A program made the position numbers and the translations under genes. This document shows, in pieces, positions 42,588 to 53,022 of a DNA stretch of 64,000 bases; the first letter of the stretch is position 1, and each line of letters starts with the position of its first letter. The notes beneath the pieces were generated by a model. It worked only from the letters and a program-made list of their open reading frames with translations, searched no databases and had not been told where the DNA came from. This stretch comes from Zetaproteobacteria bacterium CG06_land_8_20_14_3_00_59_53. GTDB taxonomy: Bacteria > Pseudomonadota > Zetaproteobacteria > Mariprofundales > Mariprofundaceae. The DNA lies in the NCBI GenBank assembly GCA_002779605.1, contig PEWE01000033.1, forward strand, positions 123,352 to 187,351. Reading direction: 5' to 3'.

Positions 42588-43003
42588 TGTGGACCGGTAG
42601 CAGCAAATGGGACAAGGACAACGAACCGATGGGCGAGATCAACGTCACGCCGCTGGTCGATGTGATGCTTGTGCTGCTGATCATCTTCATGGTCACCGCT
42701 CCCCTGCTCACCCAGGGCGTGGATGTGGACCTGCCCGACGCGGTCTCGCCGCCGATGCAGCAGAACGTCGAACCGCTGGTGGTGTCCATCGGCAAGAAGG
42801 GCGATATCCACCTGCAGAAAAGCCCCATCACACTTGAACAGCTGGCCCCGCGCATCAAGGCCATCCGCGAGCAGAAGAAAGACCTGCCGGTGTTCATCCG
42901 TGGCGATGCGAAGACCCCGTATGAGGATGTGGCCAGGGTGATGAGCGCACTCTCCACAGCCGGTATCGAGAAAGTCGGTCTTGTCACAGAGCCGAACCGC
43001 TAA
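42588..43003 (+). CDS. tolR: TolR
   Basis: GEINVTPLVDVMLVLLIIFMVTAPLLTQGVDVDLPDA. Confidence 0.94.
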
Positions 43004-43712
43004 TCACCAGGGGGATAGTGCATCCCTGCAATCGCTGGACCTGCTGTTCGCGATCTGCCTGCATGCGCTTATACTTGCCCTGATCCTGATGTTCACCCTG
43101 TGGCACAAGCCGCAGGAGTTCCATCCGCAAAGCGTGCAGATCAGCATGATCTCGGCCAGACAACTGGACCAGATGATCAAGCGCTCCAGCCCACCGCCGG
43201 CTGCGAAGCCGCTGAAAAAACCCAAGCCGCAACCGCCTGTCGTCAAACCCAAGCCGGTCAAACCGGTCGTGAAGCCACCCCAGCCCAAGCCTGCACCGCA
43301 GCCAAAAGCTGTCGCCAAAGCGAAGCCGGCCAGGGATTTCGATCCGTTCAAACCGATGGAATCGAGCTCCGATGTCACTTCCACATCACCGAAGATCGAT
43401 CACAAGGCCGCCGAGGTATTCGCCGGTCAGCTTTCCGAGCAGGAACTCAATCGCTATATCGCACTGATCCAGGATGCCGTGCAGCGCCACTGGAAGGTAC
43501 CGACCGCCGGCAAGGTGCAGGACCCGCTGGTGGAAATGATCCTCAATCCGGATGGCAGCGTGAACAGGGTGAACATTCTGGAATCCTCCGGCAACAGCGC
43601 CTTCGATGCCTCGCTGCTGCGTGCCATCGAGGCCGCCGCACCGTTTCAGGTACCGACCCGCGAATTCGAGGTGTTCCGCAACAACCGCATCCGCTTCCGG
43701 CCGACACGTTAA
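42981..43712 (+). CDS. tolA: TolA/TonB-type energy-transducing protein
   Basis: N-terminal TM, Pro/Lys-rich linker (KPLKKPKPQPPVVKPKPVKPVVKPP), C-terminal TonB-like domain (QRHWKVPTAGKVQDPLVEMILNPDGSVNRVNILESSGN). Confidence 0.9.
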   Translation: MSQSRTANHQGDSASLQSLDLLFAICLHALILALILMFTLWHKPQEFHPQSVQISMISARQLDQMIKRSSPPPAAKPLKKPKPQPPVVKPKPVKPVVKPPQPKPAPQPKAVAKAKPARDFDPFKPMESSSDVTSTSPKIDHKAAEVFAGQLSEQELNRYIALIQDAVQRHWKVPTAGKVQDPLVEMILNPDGSVNRVNILESSGNSAFDASLLRAIEAAAPFQVPTREFEVFRNNRIRFRPTR

Positions 43713-43755
43713 GGGCCTGTGTTCTGCATGCAAAGAATGGGTTAGGCTGGGGCCG

Positions 43756-44976
43756 ATGGGGAAATTGTTGAAAACCTTTACATATATCGACACCGCAGCG
43801 GAGCTTGCAGCCGCCTGCGAGGTGTTATCCCGCGCCGCAGTGCTGTGCGTGGATACAGAATTCCATCGCGAATCGACATATTACGCCGAATTCGCGCTCA
43901 TCCAGGTCGCCTCGCGCGAGGCCTGCTACCTGATCGACCCGATCGGCCTTGAGGACCTGCAACCGCTGTGGAAGCTGATGCTGGATCCGGATATCCTGAA
44001 GGTGTTCCATGCCGCACGGCAGGATGTGGAAATCATCGTCAACAAGACCGGCAAACTCCCGCTTCCCCTGTTCGATACGCAGGTCGCCGCCGCCCTGCTC
44101 GGCTACGGCCAGCAGGTGGGTTTCGGCAATCTGGTGCAGAAGGTGGTCGGCAAGACCCTGCCGAAGGGCGAATCCTTCACCAACTGGATGAAGCGACCGC
44201 TGACCGACGATCAGCTGACCTATGCCGCCGACGATGTGATCTACCTGATGCCGGTCTATCAGCACCTGTCCGAGCGACTGCAGGCGGAAAAACGCGCCGA
44301 GTGGCTGGCTGAAGAGCAGAGCGTGCTCTGCGAACCGGACACCTATGCGAACCAGCCGGATCAGCAGTTCTGGCGGGTGAAAGGGTTCAACAAACTCAAG
44401 CCGCGCCAGCTGGCTGTACTGAGAGAGCTGGCTGCATGGCGAGAAATTCAGGCTCAGAAACGCGACATCCCGCGCCGACGCCTGCTACAGGACGAGCCCC
44501 TGCTTTCGCTGGCCCGAAAAAGCGAGCTCAGGGAAGAACAACTGGAACAGATTCGCGGCTTGAATTCAGGAATTTCCAAACGCTTCGGGGCCGAGATTAT
44601 CGCCGCCTGGCAGCGCGGCCATGACTGTGATAAGGAATACTGGCCGCGTATCCCTCCACAACCCAACCACAGTGAAGGAACGGAAATGCGGATGGAGCTG
44701 CTGATGACGCTGGTTCGCTTGCGCGCCGAAGAAGTGGAGATCGCCTCCAATATTCTGGCCAGCCGCTCGGATGTGGCCGCCCTCGCTTCGTGGGCCAACC
44801 ACGGCAGCAAGAAGGATTGGGCGAACCCGCCGGAGAACCCCTGTCTGCACGGCTGGCGTCGCAAACTGGTCGGCGAAGACCTGCTCAGTATGTTGCAGGG
44901 CAATCTTTGCCTGCGTCTCGACCCTGTGACACGCATGCCTATCGTAGACAAACCGGCTTCCGCTAGCGATCTGTGA
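43756..44976 (+). CDS. rnd: Ribonuclease D
   Basis: AVLCVDTEFHRESTYYAEFALIQVASREACYLIDPIGL...VFHAARQDVEII...TNWMKRPLTDDQLTYAADDVIYL plus HRDC-like C-terminus. Confidence 0.95.
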   Translation: MGKLLKTFTYIDTAAELAAACEVLSRAAVLCVDTEFHRESTYYAEFALIQVASREACYLIDPIGLEDLQPLWKLMLDPDILKVFHAARQDVEIIVNKTGKLPLPLFDTQVAAALLGYGQQVGFGNLVQKVVGKTLPKGESFTNWMKRPLTDDQLTYAADDVIYLMPVYQHLSERLQAEKRAEWLAEEQSVLCEPDTYANQPDQQFWRVKGFNKLKPRQLAVLRELAAWREIQAQKRDIPRRRLLQDEPLLSLARKSELREEQLEQIRGLNSGISKRFGAEIIAAWQRGHDCDKEYWPRIPPQPNHSEGTEMRMELLMTLVRLRAEEVEIASNILASRSDVAALASWANHGSKKDWANPPENPCLHGWRRKLVGEDLLSMLQGNLCLRLDPVTRMPIVDKPASASDL

Positions 44977-44988
44977 GCAACTACTGAC

Positions 44989-45618
44989 ATGAAGCTGGTC
45001 TTCAGCATCGATGCACTGGATGCCGCCGGAAGCCATGCATGGCGCCTGCAAAGCGATCGGCAGCAATGGCGTGCATGCACCTATGCCGAAGTACTGCAGG
45101 GCAGCGATGCACAGCTTTCCACCCCCGAAGCCGAAAAACTGGCCGGGCATCGCATGCAGCCGGACAAGGACTGCGGCCTGATCATGCGTGGCAAACCGGG
45201 GATGTTTGATTTTCTGATGCGTGGCATCTACTCGCATGCGGTGCTGCATCGTCTCTCCTCGCCATCCCTGCCATCGCTGGACAACATGCTTGCCGTTATC
45301 GCGGAGCTGAAACCGGGAACACCATGGCTGCTTTATCTCGATGCTGCCGGCCATTTCCGCGCACTGGATACCAACAACGAACGCATCATCGGCAACCTCG
45401 ATATCGCTGTACGCGGCGAGATCGCTTCCTCTGCTGCCTATATCGGCCCTGAGGCCAAGCACAACGAGACCCTGATGGACCGCACCTGGCGTCAGTTCCT
45501 CGGCGGCTGGCTGGAGCATCTGCAAAGCAAGAGCATGGCTGTCTTCGTTCCGGATGTGGAGAAACTGAAAGCCGAGGCCGACTATCTGGCTCTGATCCAT
45601 CAACAGCACGCCGAATGA
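44989..45618 (+). CDS. Hypothetical protein
   Basis: Intact 209-aa ORF tightly downstream of rnd; no family recognised. Confidence 0.6.
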   Translation: MKLVFSIDALDAAGSHAWRLQSDRQQWRACTYAEVLQGSDAQLSTPEAEKLAGHRMQPDKDCGLIMRGKPGMFDFLMRGIYSHAVLHRLSSPSLPSLDNMLAVIAELKPGTPWLLYLDAAGHFRALDTNNERIIGNLDIAVRGEIASSAAYIGPEAKHNETLMDRTWRQFLGGWLEHLQSKSMAVFVPDVEKLKAEADYLALIHQQHAE

Positions 45619-45838
45619 GGCTGATCAACAAGCCGACCCTTATTAGATAATCAGAATTACCCCCCCCCCGCCAATCCACAACGGGGTTCCGATACCCCAC
45701 CATCGGACTTCCAGGGGTTATTCAGAGCATCCCTAGATCGCTGGATCGGCGTGAGTAACATCGAGGCACAGGTCAGCGCCGCATCTACAACAACCCGTAC
45801 ATCTTTGCAGTTGTGGCAGGCGTCCGCATAATCGCGCA

Positions 45839-46627
45839 ATGAAAATTATCAACTGCAACGTCAACGGTATCCGCTCGGCTACCAATAAAGACTTCTGGCA
45901 ATGGTTTGCGGAACAGGACGCGGATGTACTGTGCATGCAGGAGATCAAGGCACAGCTGGCGCAGATCCCGCCCGAGGCCATGCCCGAGGGCTACCACCGC
46001 TACTACCATTTTGCCGAAAAGCCCGGTTACTCCGGTGTGGCCCTGTATAGCAAGCACAAGCCGGATGCCGTTCATGTCGGATTGAGTTCTGTGGATGCGC
46101 AGACCGACTGGAGCGATATGGATGCCGAGGGTCGTTTCGTGATGGCCGATTTCGGCCCCGTCTCGATCATCAGTGTGTACTTCCCCTCCGGCTCGAGCTC
46201 GACAACCCGTCAGGCCGTGAAGATGACCTTTCTGGAGCGCTTCCTGCCGCTGATGCGGCGATTGAGGGATGCGGGACGTGAACTGATCGTTTGCGGCGAT
46301 ATAAACATCGCACACCAACCGATCGATCTGAAGAACTGGCGCGGCAACCAGAAGAACTCGGGCTTCCTGCCCGAAGAGCGTGCCTGGCTGTCGAACTGGC
46401 TGGACAGCGGCTTTGTCGATGTATTCCGCATGCTGCACCCCGAGAGCGAGACCTACAGCTGGTGGTCCAATCGCGGCAGTGCGCGCGACAAGAATGTCGG
46501 CTGGCGTATCGATTATCACATCTGCACGGCCGGCATCGCCGCGCAGGCCACCCAAGCCTGCATTCTCGGCCCCGAGTTCCGCTTTTCGGACCACGCACCG
46601 CTCATCGCCGATTTCGCTAGCCTTTAG
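45839..46627 (+). CDS. xthA: Exodeoxyribonuclease III
   Basis: MKIINCNVNGIRSATNKDFWQWFAEQDADVLCMQEIKAQ...VCGDINIAHQPIDLKNW...GWRIDYHICT...RFSDHAPLIADF. Confidence 0.96.
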   Translation: MKIINCNVNGIRSATNKDFWQWFAEQDADVLCMQEIKAQLAQIPPEAMPEGYHRYYHFAEKPGYSGVALYSKHKPDAVHVGLSSVDAQTDWSDMDAEGRFVMADFGPVSIISVYFPSGSSSTTRQAVKMTFLERFLPLMRRLRDAGRELIVCGDINIAHQPIDLKNWRGNQKNSGFLPEERAWLSNWLDSGFVDVFRMLHPESETYSWWSNRGSARDKNVGWRIDYHICTAGIAAQATQACILGPEFRFSDHAPLIADFASL

Positions 46628-46633
46628 GGCTAC

Positions 46634-47506
46634 TTAAAGCTCCTGCGCGTCAAGCCCGCGTATCTGCCCGGCGTGTACCGGTTTGTGATAACCCTTGCAC
46701 ATATGCATGGCGACAACGCGGCAGTATCCACGCCGTCCAAGCTCGGCCAACGTCATTGAACCACCCCAGACGCAGCCGGAATCCAGACCCAGCACATGCA
46801 TCTGATCCAGCACCAGGCCGCGTGCCGCCCAGTGCCCAAAAACGATGCGCGCATCACGTCGCCACGCAATACGATCAAAGGCAAACCACGGGCGCTCGCG
46901 CTGACTTGTAGGACCACCCACTTTGGATTTCCAATTGAACAGACCTTCGCTGGTACAGTATCGACTGCGCGTCAGAACGGCAGCGCTGAAATACTTTCGC
47001 CCCTTTCCCTTCCCGGGTTCACGTTCCGGAGTCTCGAACTTTTGCAACTTGAGCACGAAATTTTTCCAATCAGACCCGCGCAGCATCTCTTCAATCGAAG
47101 CAGCACGCCGTTTCGCCTTTTTCAGAGTCCAGTCAGGATGCAACCCGGCATGGACCATGGCCCAGCCCAGCTGCGTATCGTGATGCAGCAACGGTCTGTG
47201 CCTGAGCCAGTCAATCAGGGCATCACAATCCGGTGCTTGAAGCACCTGTGCCAGACTGTCTGAGGGATCAACACTTCCCTTTGCTGCAAGAGCAAGAAGA
47301 TGCAAGTCGTGATTACCCAGCACACAGATACAAGCATCACCAATGGATTTCAGGAAACGAAGTGTTTCCAGAGATTCCGGGCCGCGATTGACCAGATCGC
47401 CGACACACCAGAGAACATCTGATTCAGGATCGAAATGCACCTTACGGAGAACACTTTTCAGCTCTCCGAAGCATCCCTGAATGTCTCCCACCGCATAAAC
47501 AGCCAT
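46634..47506 (-). CDS. apaH: Symmetrical bis(5'-nucleosyl)-tetraphosphatase
   Basis: MAVYAVGDIQGCFGELKSVLRKVHFDPESDVLWCVGDLVNRGPESLETLRFLKSIGDACICVLGNHDLHLLA. Confidence 0.96.
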   Translation of the reverse strand: MAVYAVGDIQGCFGELKSVLRKVHFDPESDVLWCVGDLVNRGPESLETLRFLKSIGDACICVLGNHDLHLLALAAKGSVDPSDSLAQVLQAPDCDALIDWLRHRPLLHHDTQLGWAMVHAGLHPDWTLKKAKRRAASIEEMLRGSDWKNFVLKLQKFETPEREPGKGKGRKYFSAAVLTRSRYCTSEGLFNWKSKVGGPTSQRERPWFAFDRIAWRRDARIVFGHWAARGLVLDQMHVLGLDSGCVWGGSMTLAELGRRGYCRVVAMHMCKGYHKPVHAGQIRGLDAQEL

Positions 47507-47588
47507 GCATGAAGACTAGCGATCAATGGCGGGAAAAGAACAGCTGATCAGAGCCGCTTACGAGGTTCCGGAGAAGACACAATAAGTC

Positions 47589-48662
47589 TCAACTGATCCG
47601 TTTGGGACCGAAATGACGAAAGCCGCGAAGCAGCTCCAGATAGATAACCTTCATCGAGAAAATCACAGGTACAGCAAAAATCAGCCCGATAAATCCATAA
47701 TAATAACCAGCCAGCATGACGCCGATCATCACGGTAAGCGGATGCAGACTTGCCGACCTTGCGACCACATTCGGGGTCAGGTAAATGTTGTCGATAATTT
47801 GTGCCACGAACACCACCACCAAGGCAAGTACTATGGAGATGAAATCAGGCTGATCGGAAAGCAGTACGACGACAACGGGTGGAATCTTGGCCAATGATAT
47901 ACCGAAGAACGGAATCAAATTGAGTAATCCGACCAGCAGGCCCAGGACCGGTGCGTATTCGATATCCGCAAGCCAGAAGCCTGCTGTGCAGATCAATGAC
48001 ATCGAAATCGCCTGAATGAAAATACCCCGCGCGTAGTTCTGTAACTGACCCGTCGCAACGTTGTAGACCATCCAGCCAAGTTCGAAGTAACGATTTGGAA
48101 GCGCCTGCATCATATCGCTGCGCAGCATGCGGTAATCCTTAAGCAGGAAGAATGTCACCAGAGGCACCAGCAGAAGCGAGAATGCCACCTCGCTGAAATA
48201 CGAACGCACGGCAATACTCGTTGCATCCGCCTTGGCACTCAGGCTCTGCACTGCATTCACCGCCACGACCTGAGGATCGAATCCGGTTCCCAGATGTGCC
48301 CGTGACCATGTATCAATCTGTACGCATAAGGCCAGTATCCGATTATCGAGTTGAGATGCGCGTGCCGAGAAATGTTCGAACTGCTGACTGACGGTAGGAT
48401 ATAGCAATGCTGTCAGTGCGATCATCAGCACAACCACAACCACCATGACAATAGAAACAGCCGCTCCCTTGCCGACATCCCTTCGCTCGAGATTATCGAC
48501 CGTCGGTGAAAGCGCGGCATAAAACATTGCCGATAACCCTAGTGTGAACAAAATCGGCGATGCTACAAAAACAAAAAGCCAGATCACGGCCAGAATAAGC
48601 GTAAACACTATTCCGGCCAACGATGCCGGATGCATGATCAGATCTGAGAGCAGGCTTTTCAT
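47589..48662 (-). CDS. AI-2E family (PerM-like) transporter
   Basis: Multi-TM; LVTFFLLKDYRMLRSDMMQALP...GLLVGLLNLIPFFGISLAKIPPVVV...IIDNIYLTPNVVARSASLHPLTVMIGVMLAG. Confidence 0.92.
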   Translation of the reverse strand: MKSLLSDLIMHPASLAGIVFTLILAVIWLFVFVASPILFTLGLSAMFYAALSPTVDNLERRDVGKGAAVSIVMVVVVVLMIALTALLYPTVSQQFEHFSARASQLDNRILALCVQIDTWSRAHLGTGFDPQVVAVNAVQSLSAKADATSIAVRSYFSEVAFSLLLVPLVTFFLLKDYRMLRSDMMQALPNRYFELGWMVYNVATGQLQNYARGIFIQAISMSLICTAGFWLADIEYAPVLGLLVGLLNLIPFFGISLAKIPPVVVVLLSDQPDFISIVLALVVVFVAQIIDNIYLTPNVVARSASLHPLTVMIGVMLAGYYYGFIGLIFAVPVIFSMKVIYLELLRGFRHFGPKRIS

Positions 48663-49150
48663 CGATCCTGCTGACGTGAGATCAGCTTGTTCTTCTCCAT
48701 CAGACGCTGTGCCAGCATCTTGGACAGGTTCTGCAATAAGCGGGCGGCTTCTTTCGGCATGATCGCAAGCCATTCCTGCAAGTCCGAACGAAGGAAAAAC
48801 ACCAGTTCACAGTCTTCTATAGCCACAATATCAGCGGTTCGGGGTAAATCAGCAGCCAACGCCACCTCGCCAAAAAGATCGCCCCGATGCATACGCTGAA
48901 TTTCAGCTCCGTTGATGCGCACTGCGACTTCACCCGACAACACCAGCACCGCTCCGGCACCTGAATTGCCCATATCGAGTATCGGCTCGCCCACACGGTA
49001 GCTACGCGGATGCATGCGCGTCACAAGCCAGCGAATAGATTTGCGGTTCACCTTATCGAATAGAGTATTCTTCTCGCAAAGAGAACATGCATCCTCGACC
49101 CACCCAACCTTAGGACGGAACAGGCGCATCCATATGGCTTCGCTAGACAT
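48659..49150 (-). CDS. Stand-alone cyclic nucleotide-binding domain protein (no HTH)
   Basis: YRVGEPILDMGNSGAGAVLVLSGEVAVRINGAEIQRMHRGDLFGEVALAADLPRTADIVAIEDCELVFF; ends without a DNA-binding domain. Confidence 0.85.
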   Translation of the reverse strand: MSSEAIWMRLFRPKVGWVEDACSLCEKNTLFDKVNRKSIRWLVTRMHPRSYRVGEPILDMGNSGAGAVLVLSGEVAVRINGAEIQRMHRGDLFGEVALAADLPRTADIVAIEDCELVFFLRSDLQEWLAIMPKEAARLLQNLSKMLAQRLMEKNKLISRQQDR

Positions 49151-49272
49151 CAGCTTTCCTCACAACTTTCATTAATGGGATACTATCCACTTCCCTTCGA
49201 CAAGAAAGGTTTATGGCAGTATAGAATCACCAATCTTATCCCCCAACAAAAAAATTCAAGTCTGAGCTCTCA

Positions 49273-49674
49273 ATGGCGATATGCAAAAGCATGAAAGCCG
49301 CCCAATCTACCACGACCCCTATCAGGCCATCTGCCGGGCTTATGCTTGCAGAGCAACGCAGTTACAAACGTGCCTCTACCCGGATGCACGCGGCATTCAA
49401 ACCGCAGGGCTACGAAGCACGCGGTAGTGTAATCAGCAACATCAGTCTTGGAGGGGCGTGGCTGGAAATGATGGACAATCAGCCAGCCGTTGGAAGCGAG
49501 GGGAAGCTTCATGTCATCGTTGGGGAAATGCACCTGTACCTGATTGCAAAGGTCGTTCGTCAGACGCAACATGGCATCGGCGTTACTTTCATCGACATGG
49601 GTATTGAGACCTATGAAAATCTGAGAATTATTGTAGATCAATTGTCTCAGGAAAAAGAAAACCCTTCACCCTGA
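49273..49674 (+). CDS. PilZ-domain protein
   Basis: RSYKR (RxxxR) and NISLGGAWL ([D/N]xSxxG) c-di-GMP-binding motifs. Confidence 0.8.
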   Translation: MAICKSMKAAQSTTTPIRPSAGLMLAEQRSYKRASTRMHAAFKPQGYEARGSVISNISLGGAWLEMMDNQPAVGSEGKLHVIVGEMHLYLIAKVVRQTQHGIGVTFIDMGIETYENLRIIVDQLSQEKENPSP

Positions 49675-49695
49675 CGACCTGTTTTCTTTAATACA

Positions 49696-50337
49696 CTAGG
49701 ATTTAATCAGATGAAGGCGGAGCGCTTCATGCGCTGCTTCGGACCGTGAGTGCACGCCCAGCTTGCGATAAAGGTTTTTGGCATGCGTTTGCACCGTGGC
49801 CAGCCCGCAACCTAGAACGCGGGCGGTTTCCTTGTATGTGCAACCCTTGTGAAACATCTCCAGAACAGCCCTCTCACGCTGCGTCAGGTTAAAAATAGCA
49901 ATCTCACCATCTTTTCCTTCAAGATTGTAGCAACCGCCAATATGACGTCTGACTGCATGCAATAACTCTTCAGCAACGACAGGTTTGAGAAAATAATCAT
50001 CCACATGCAAGCGAATTGCCTCAACAGCCGTTTCCGCCGAATGATCGGACGTAATGATCATCACCGCGCATTCCGGTTGTTCAACCCGAACCATATCTAC
50101 AAGATCGTAACCGGAAGCATCGTCGTCGGGATACATCAAATCAATCAGCGTCAAAGAGAATTTGGATTTATGCAATGCCTTTCTTGCGGAAGAAAGGTCG
50201 GAAGCGACAACCACCTGATAGCCCCATCTCTGTAATAATAAGGAGAGATAATTTCTTGTCAGGATATCGTCATCAACCACGAGGATATGTTCACCGTTGG
50301 CTATCACGTGATTATCCGAGTGTTCGCCCTGCATCAT
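49696..50337 (-). CDS. Response regulator, receiver + LuxR-type HTH
   Basis: HILVVDDDILTRNYLSLLLQRWGYQV...LTLIDLMYPDDDASGYDLV...LTQRERAVLEMFHKGCTYKETARVLGCGLATVQTHAKNLYRKLGVHSRSEA. Confidence 0.92.
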   Translation of the reverse strand: MMQGEHSDNHVIANGEHILVVDDDILTRNYLSLLLQRWGYQVVVASDLSSARKALHKSKFSLTLIDLMYPDDDASGYDLVDMVRVEQPECAVMIITSDHSAETAVEAIRLHVDDYFLKPVVAEELLHAVRRHIGGCYNLEGKDGEIAIFNLTQRERAVLEMFHKGCTYKETARVLGCGLATVQTHAKNLYRKLGVHSRSEAAHEALRLHLIKS

Positions 50338-50519
50338 ACCCTCCTTTTTCAGTATTCAACGCTGTTCCCGCAATCAGCAAATTTCTCGCTTCATTCCAGC
50401 GAAGAAATAAACGTAATAAGCGCAGTATGATCAGGTCAACCCTGCGAACCAACAAAAAAGCTTGTGTTTTGATAGACCAGGACGGAGAACGACACGCAGA
50501 CCGGAAAACTTCTGCAAAA

Positions 50520-51542
50520 TCAGCGGAATATCGCCTCAATCTTCTGACGATCCGGCTGATAAATAACGCCCTTCTCGGTAATCAATCCTGTTACCAACTC
50601 AGCCGGCGTAACATCAAATGACGGATTGCGCACCGACACACCGTGAGCGGCCCACTGACAATCACGGTAACCAGTCACCTCATCGGCAGAACGCTCTTCG
50701 ATGGGAATCGCCGATCCGTCCGCAATTCCCGGATCAATGGTTGATAGCGGGCATGCCACGTAGAACGGGATGTTATGGCGGTGGGCCAGCACCGCTACCA
50801 TATAGGTGCCGATCTTGTTGGCCACATCACCGTTGGCAGCCACCCGGTCTGTTCCGACCACCACGGCATCTATTTCGCCACTGGCCATCATATAACCCGC
50901 CATATTGTCGGTAATCAGTGTCACAGGTATACCTTCCTGAACCATCTCCCAGGCTGTCAGTCGCGCCCCCTGAAGGAAAGGGCGTGTTTCATCTGCAATC
51001 ACAGATATCTTCTTGCCTGCCTCGATAGCCGAGCGGAACACGCCCAGAGCAGTTCCCCAGCCTGCCGTCGCCAGCGCACCTGCATTGCAATGTGTGAGCA
51101 CCCGCGCACCGTCCGGTAGCAATCCGGCGCCGAACGCACCCATTGCGCGGTTGATGCGGATATCCTCTGCGAAAATTTCGTGAGCCTCTTGCAGTAAGCT
51201 CCGGGCCACCTGATCCTTTGCTTTCGTCTGAATTCCATCCCATACGGCATGCATGCGCCGCAAGGCCCAGAAAAGGTTTACCGCTGTAGGCCGGCTTTGT
51301 TGGAGCACCGTGAATCCAGCCGAGATGCCGCTATAGAAATCAACTTCAGAAACATCCTGCAAACGCATAGCTTCCAGTGCCACGCCATAGGCCGCCGCAA
51401 CACCTATTGCGGGTGCGCCGCGCACCACCATGCTACGAATCCCTTCTGCCACACCTGCCGCCGAATCGTAGGCAATGTATTCAAACACAGCCGGCAGAAT
51501 GCGCTGGTCAACCATTTCCAGCCTGCCATCCACCCAACGCAT
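50520..51542 (-). CDS. mtnA: S-methyl-5-thioribose-1-phosphate isomerase
   Basis: MRWVDGRLEMVDQRILPAVFEYIAYDSAAGVAEGIRSMVVRGAPAIGVAAAYG...THCNAGALATAGWGTALGVFRSAIEAGK...VVVGTDRVAANGDVANKIGTY. Confidence 0.96.
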   Translation of the reverse strand: MRWVDGRLEMVDQRILPAVFEYIAYDSAAGVAEGIRSMVVRGAPAIGVAAAYGVALEAMRLQDVSEVDFYSGISAGFTVLQQSRPTAVNLFWALRRMHAVWDGIQTKAKDQVARSLLQEAHEIFAEDIRINRAMGAFGAGLLPDGARVLTHCNAGALATAGWGTALGVFRSAIEAGKKISVIADETRPFLQGARLTAWEMVQEGIPVTLITDNMAGYMMASGEIDAVVVGTDRVAANGDVANKIGTYMVAVLAHRHNIPFYVACPLSTIDPGIADGSAIPIEERSADEVTGYRDCQWAAHGVSVRNPSFDVTPAELVTGLITEKGVIYQPDRQKIEAIFR

Positions 51543-51558
51543 GGTTTCAACTTTCACC

Positions 51559-52086
51559 TTAATCTCCCTCGAATTCGCAAAGGGCGAATACTTTCTGCCC
51601 GAGTTTCTCAAGACGCGCACGGCCACCGATATCCGGCAGGTCAATGGCGAAACAGCATTCAACGATCTTTCCACCCATCTTTTCAATCAATATGCATGCT
51701 GCTTCGGCCGTACCACCGGTGGCGATAAGATCGTCAACCAACAGCACCCTATCGCCCGGGGAAATCGCATCCGTGTGGATTTCAATCCGATCCGTGCCGT
51801 ATTCAAGCTCATAATCATGACCGATGGTTTCGGCAGGTAACTTGCCCTTCTTGCGTACCGGTATAAAACCTTTACCCATGGCATAGGCCAGTGGCGCACC
51901 AAGGATGAAACCACGAGCCTCGATACCCGCTATTTTATCGATTTCCACATCCTGATAACGGCGAAGCAGCTCATCAATGGTGAGGCGAAGTCCGACAGGG
52001 TCCTTGAGCAACGTGGTGATGTCGCGGAACATGATCCCCGGTTTCGGGTAGTGCGGAACGGTACGGACTCTGGATTTGATTGGCAT
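51559..52086 (-). CDS. apt: Adenine phosphoribosyltransferase
   Basis: [85 protein letters not shown]...[18 protein letters not shown]. Confidence 0.96.
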   Translation of the reverse strand: MPIKSRVRTVPHYPKPGIMFRDITTLLKDPVGLRLTIDELLRRYQDVEIDKIAGIEARGFILGAPLAYAMGKGFIPVRKKGKLPAETIGHDYELEYGTDRIEIHTDAISPGDRVLLVDDLIATGGTAEAACILIEKMGGKIVECCFAIDLPDIGGRARLEKLGQKVFALCEFEGD

Positions 52087-52108
52087 GTTGGCTCCTACGG
52101 TAGATTGG

Positions 52109-52993
52109 TTATCGGTTTAGTATGCGACCGGCTACGGCTTCCAGCTTCCGGAGCAGGTCCGGGGAACGCGCTTCCGCTGACGTGATCAACGCATGCTCCA
52201 GCGCGCTACGGCAGGAGCAGCTTGCTGCGTGTAAGTCAGAAGCAAGTTTTGGCACGACATGTCTCACCAGACTTTTAGCCTTATCCGCATTGGCGACCAG
52301 CACCTTGATAATCTGTTCCACTGTCACATTGTCATGATGCGGGTGCCAACAATCGTAATCGGTCACCATAGCAATAGTGGCATAACAAAGTTCAGCCTCG
52401 CGAGCGAGCTTAGCTTCGGGCATATTGGTCATGCCGATCACATCACACCCCCAAGCCCGGTACAACTCGGATTCCGCCAGCGTGGAAAACTGAGGACCCT
52501 CCATGACGAGATATGTACCGCCGCGCAATGCCTCGATGCCGGCCTCCTTGGCTGCAGCTTCGATGTGGTCGCCCAGGCGCGTACATACAGGGTGCGCCAT
52601 CGAAACATGCCCTACCAGGCCTGCGCCGAAGAACGATTTATTGCGCGCAAACGTGCGATCAACGAACTGGTCAACGATCACGAACATTCCCGGCCTGAGA
52701 TGCTCTCGCAGCGACCCGACCGCGCTCACAGAGACCACATCGGTAACACCGGCACGTTTCAACGCATCAATGTTGGCGTGGAAATTGATCTCGGAAGGAG
52801 GGATTTTATGCCCCCGTCCGTGGCGTGGCAGAAAAACGAGCTGCTGCCCGTCCAACTCACCGAACAGCAGTTCGTCCGAAGCGTTACCGAATGGCGAGGC
52901 GATTCTCTCCCATCGCTTGTTCTCCAAACCGTCGATATCGTAAACACCGCTGCCGCCGATAATGCCGAACACCGGCTTGCCTGTATTGCTCAT
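52109..52993 (-). CDS. mtnP: S-methyl-5'-thioadenosine phosphorylase
   Basis: [86 protein letters not shown]. Confidence 0.94.
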   Translation of the reverse strand: MSNTGKPVFGIIGGSGVYDIDGLENKRWERIASPFGNASDELLFGELDGQQLVFLPRHGRGHKIPPSEINFHANIDALKRAGVTDVVSVSAVGSLREHLRPGMFVIVDQFVDRTFARNKSFFGAGLVGHVSMAHPVCTRLGDHIEAAAKEAGIEALRGGTYLVMEGPQFSTLAESELYRAWGCDVIGMTNMPEAKLAREAELCYATIAMVTDYDCWHPHHDNVTVEQIIKVLVANADKAKSLVRHVVPKLASDLHAASCSCRSALEHALITSAEARSPDLLRKLEAVAGRILNR

Positions 52994-53022
52994 GAATTCT
53001 CCCTGATTTTTTCTGCTATTCT

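Noticed and set aside
41793-43712. Missing tolB-pal after tolA as evidence of a broken Tol system
   Set aside because: tolB/pal may simply lie elsewhere; absence from a 64-kb window is not evidence of loss.
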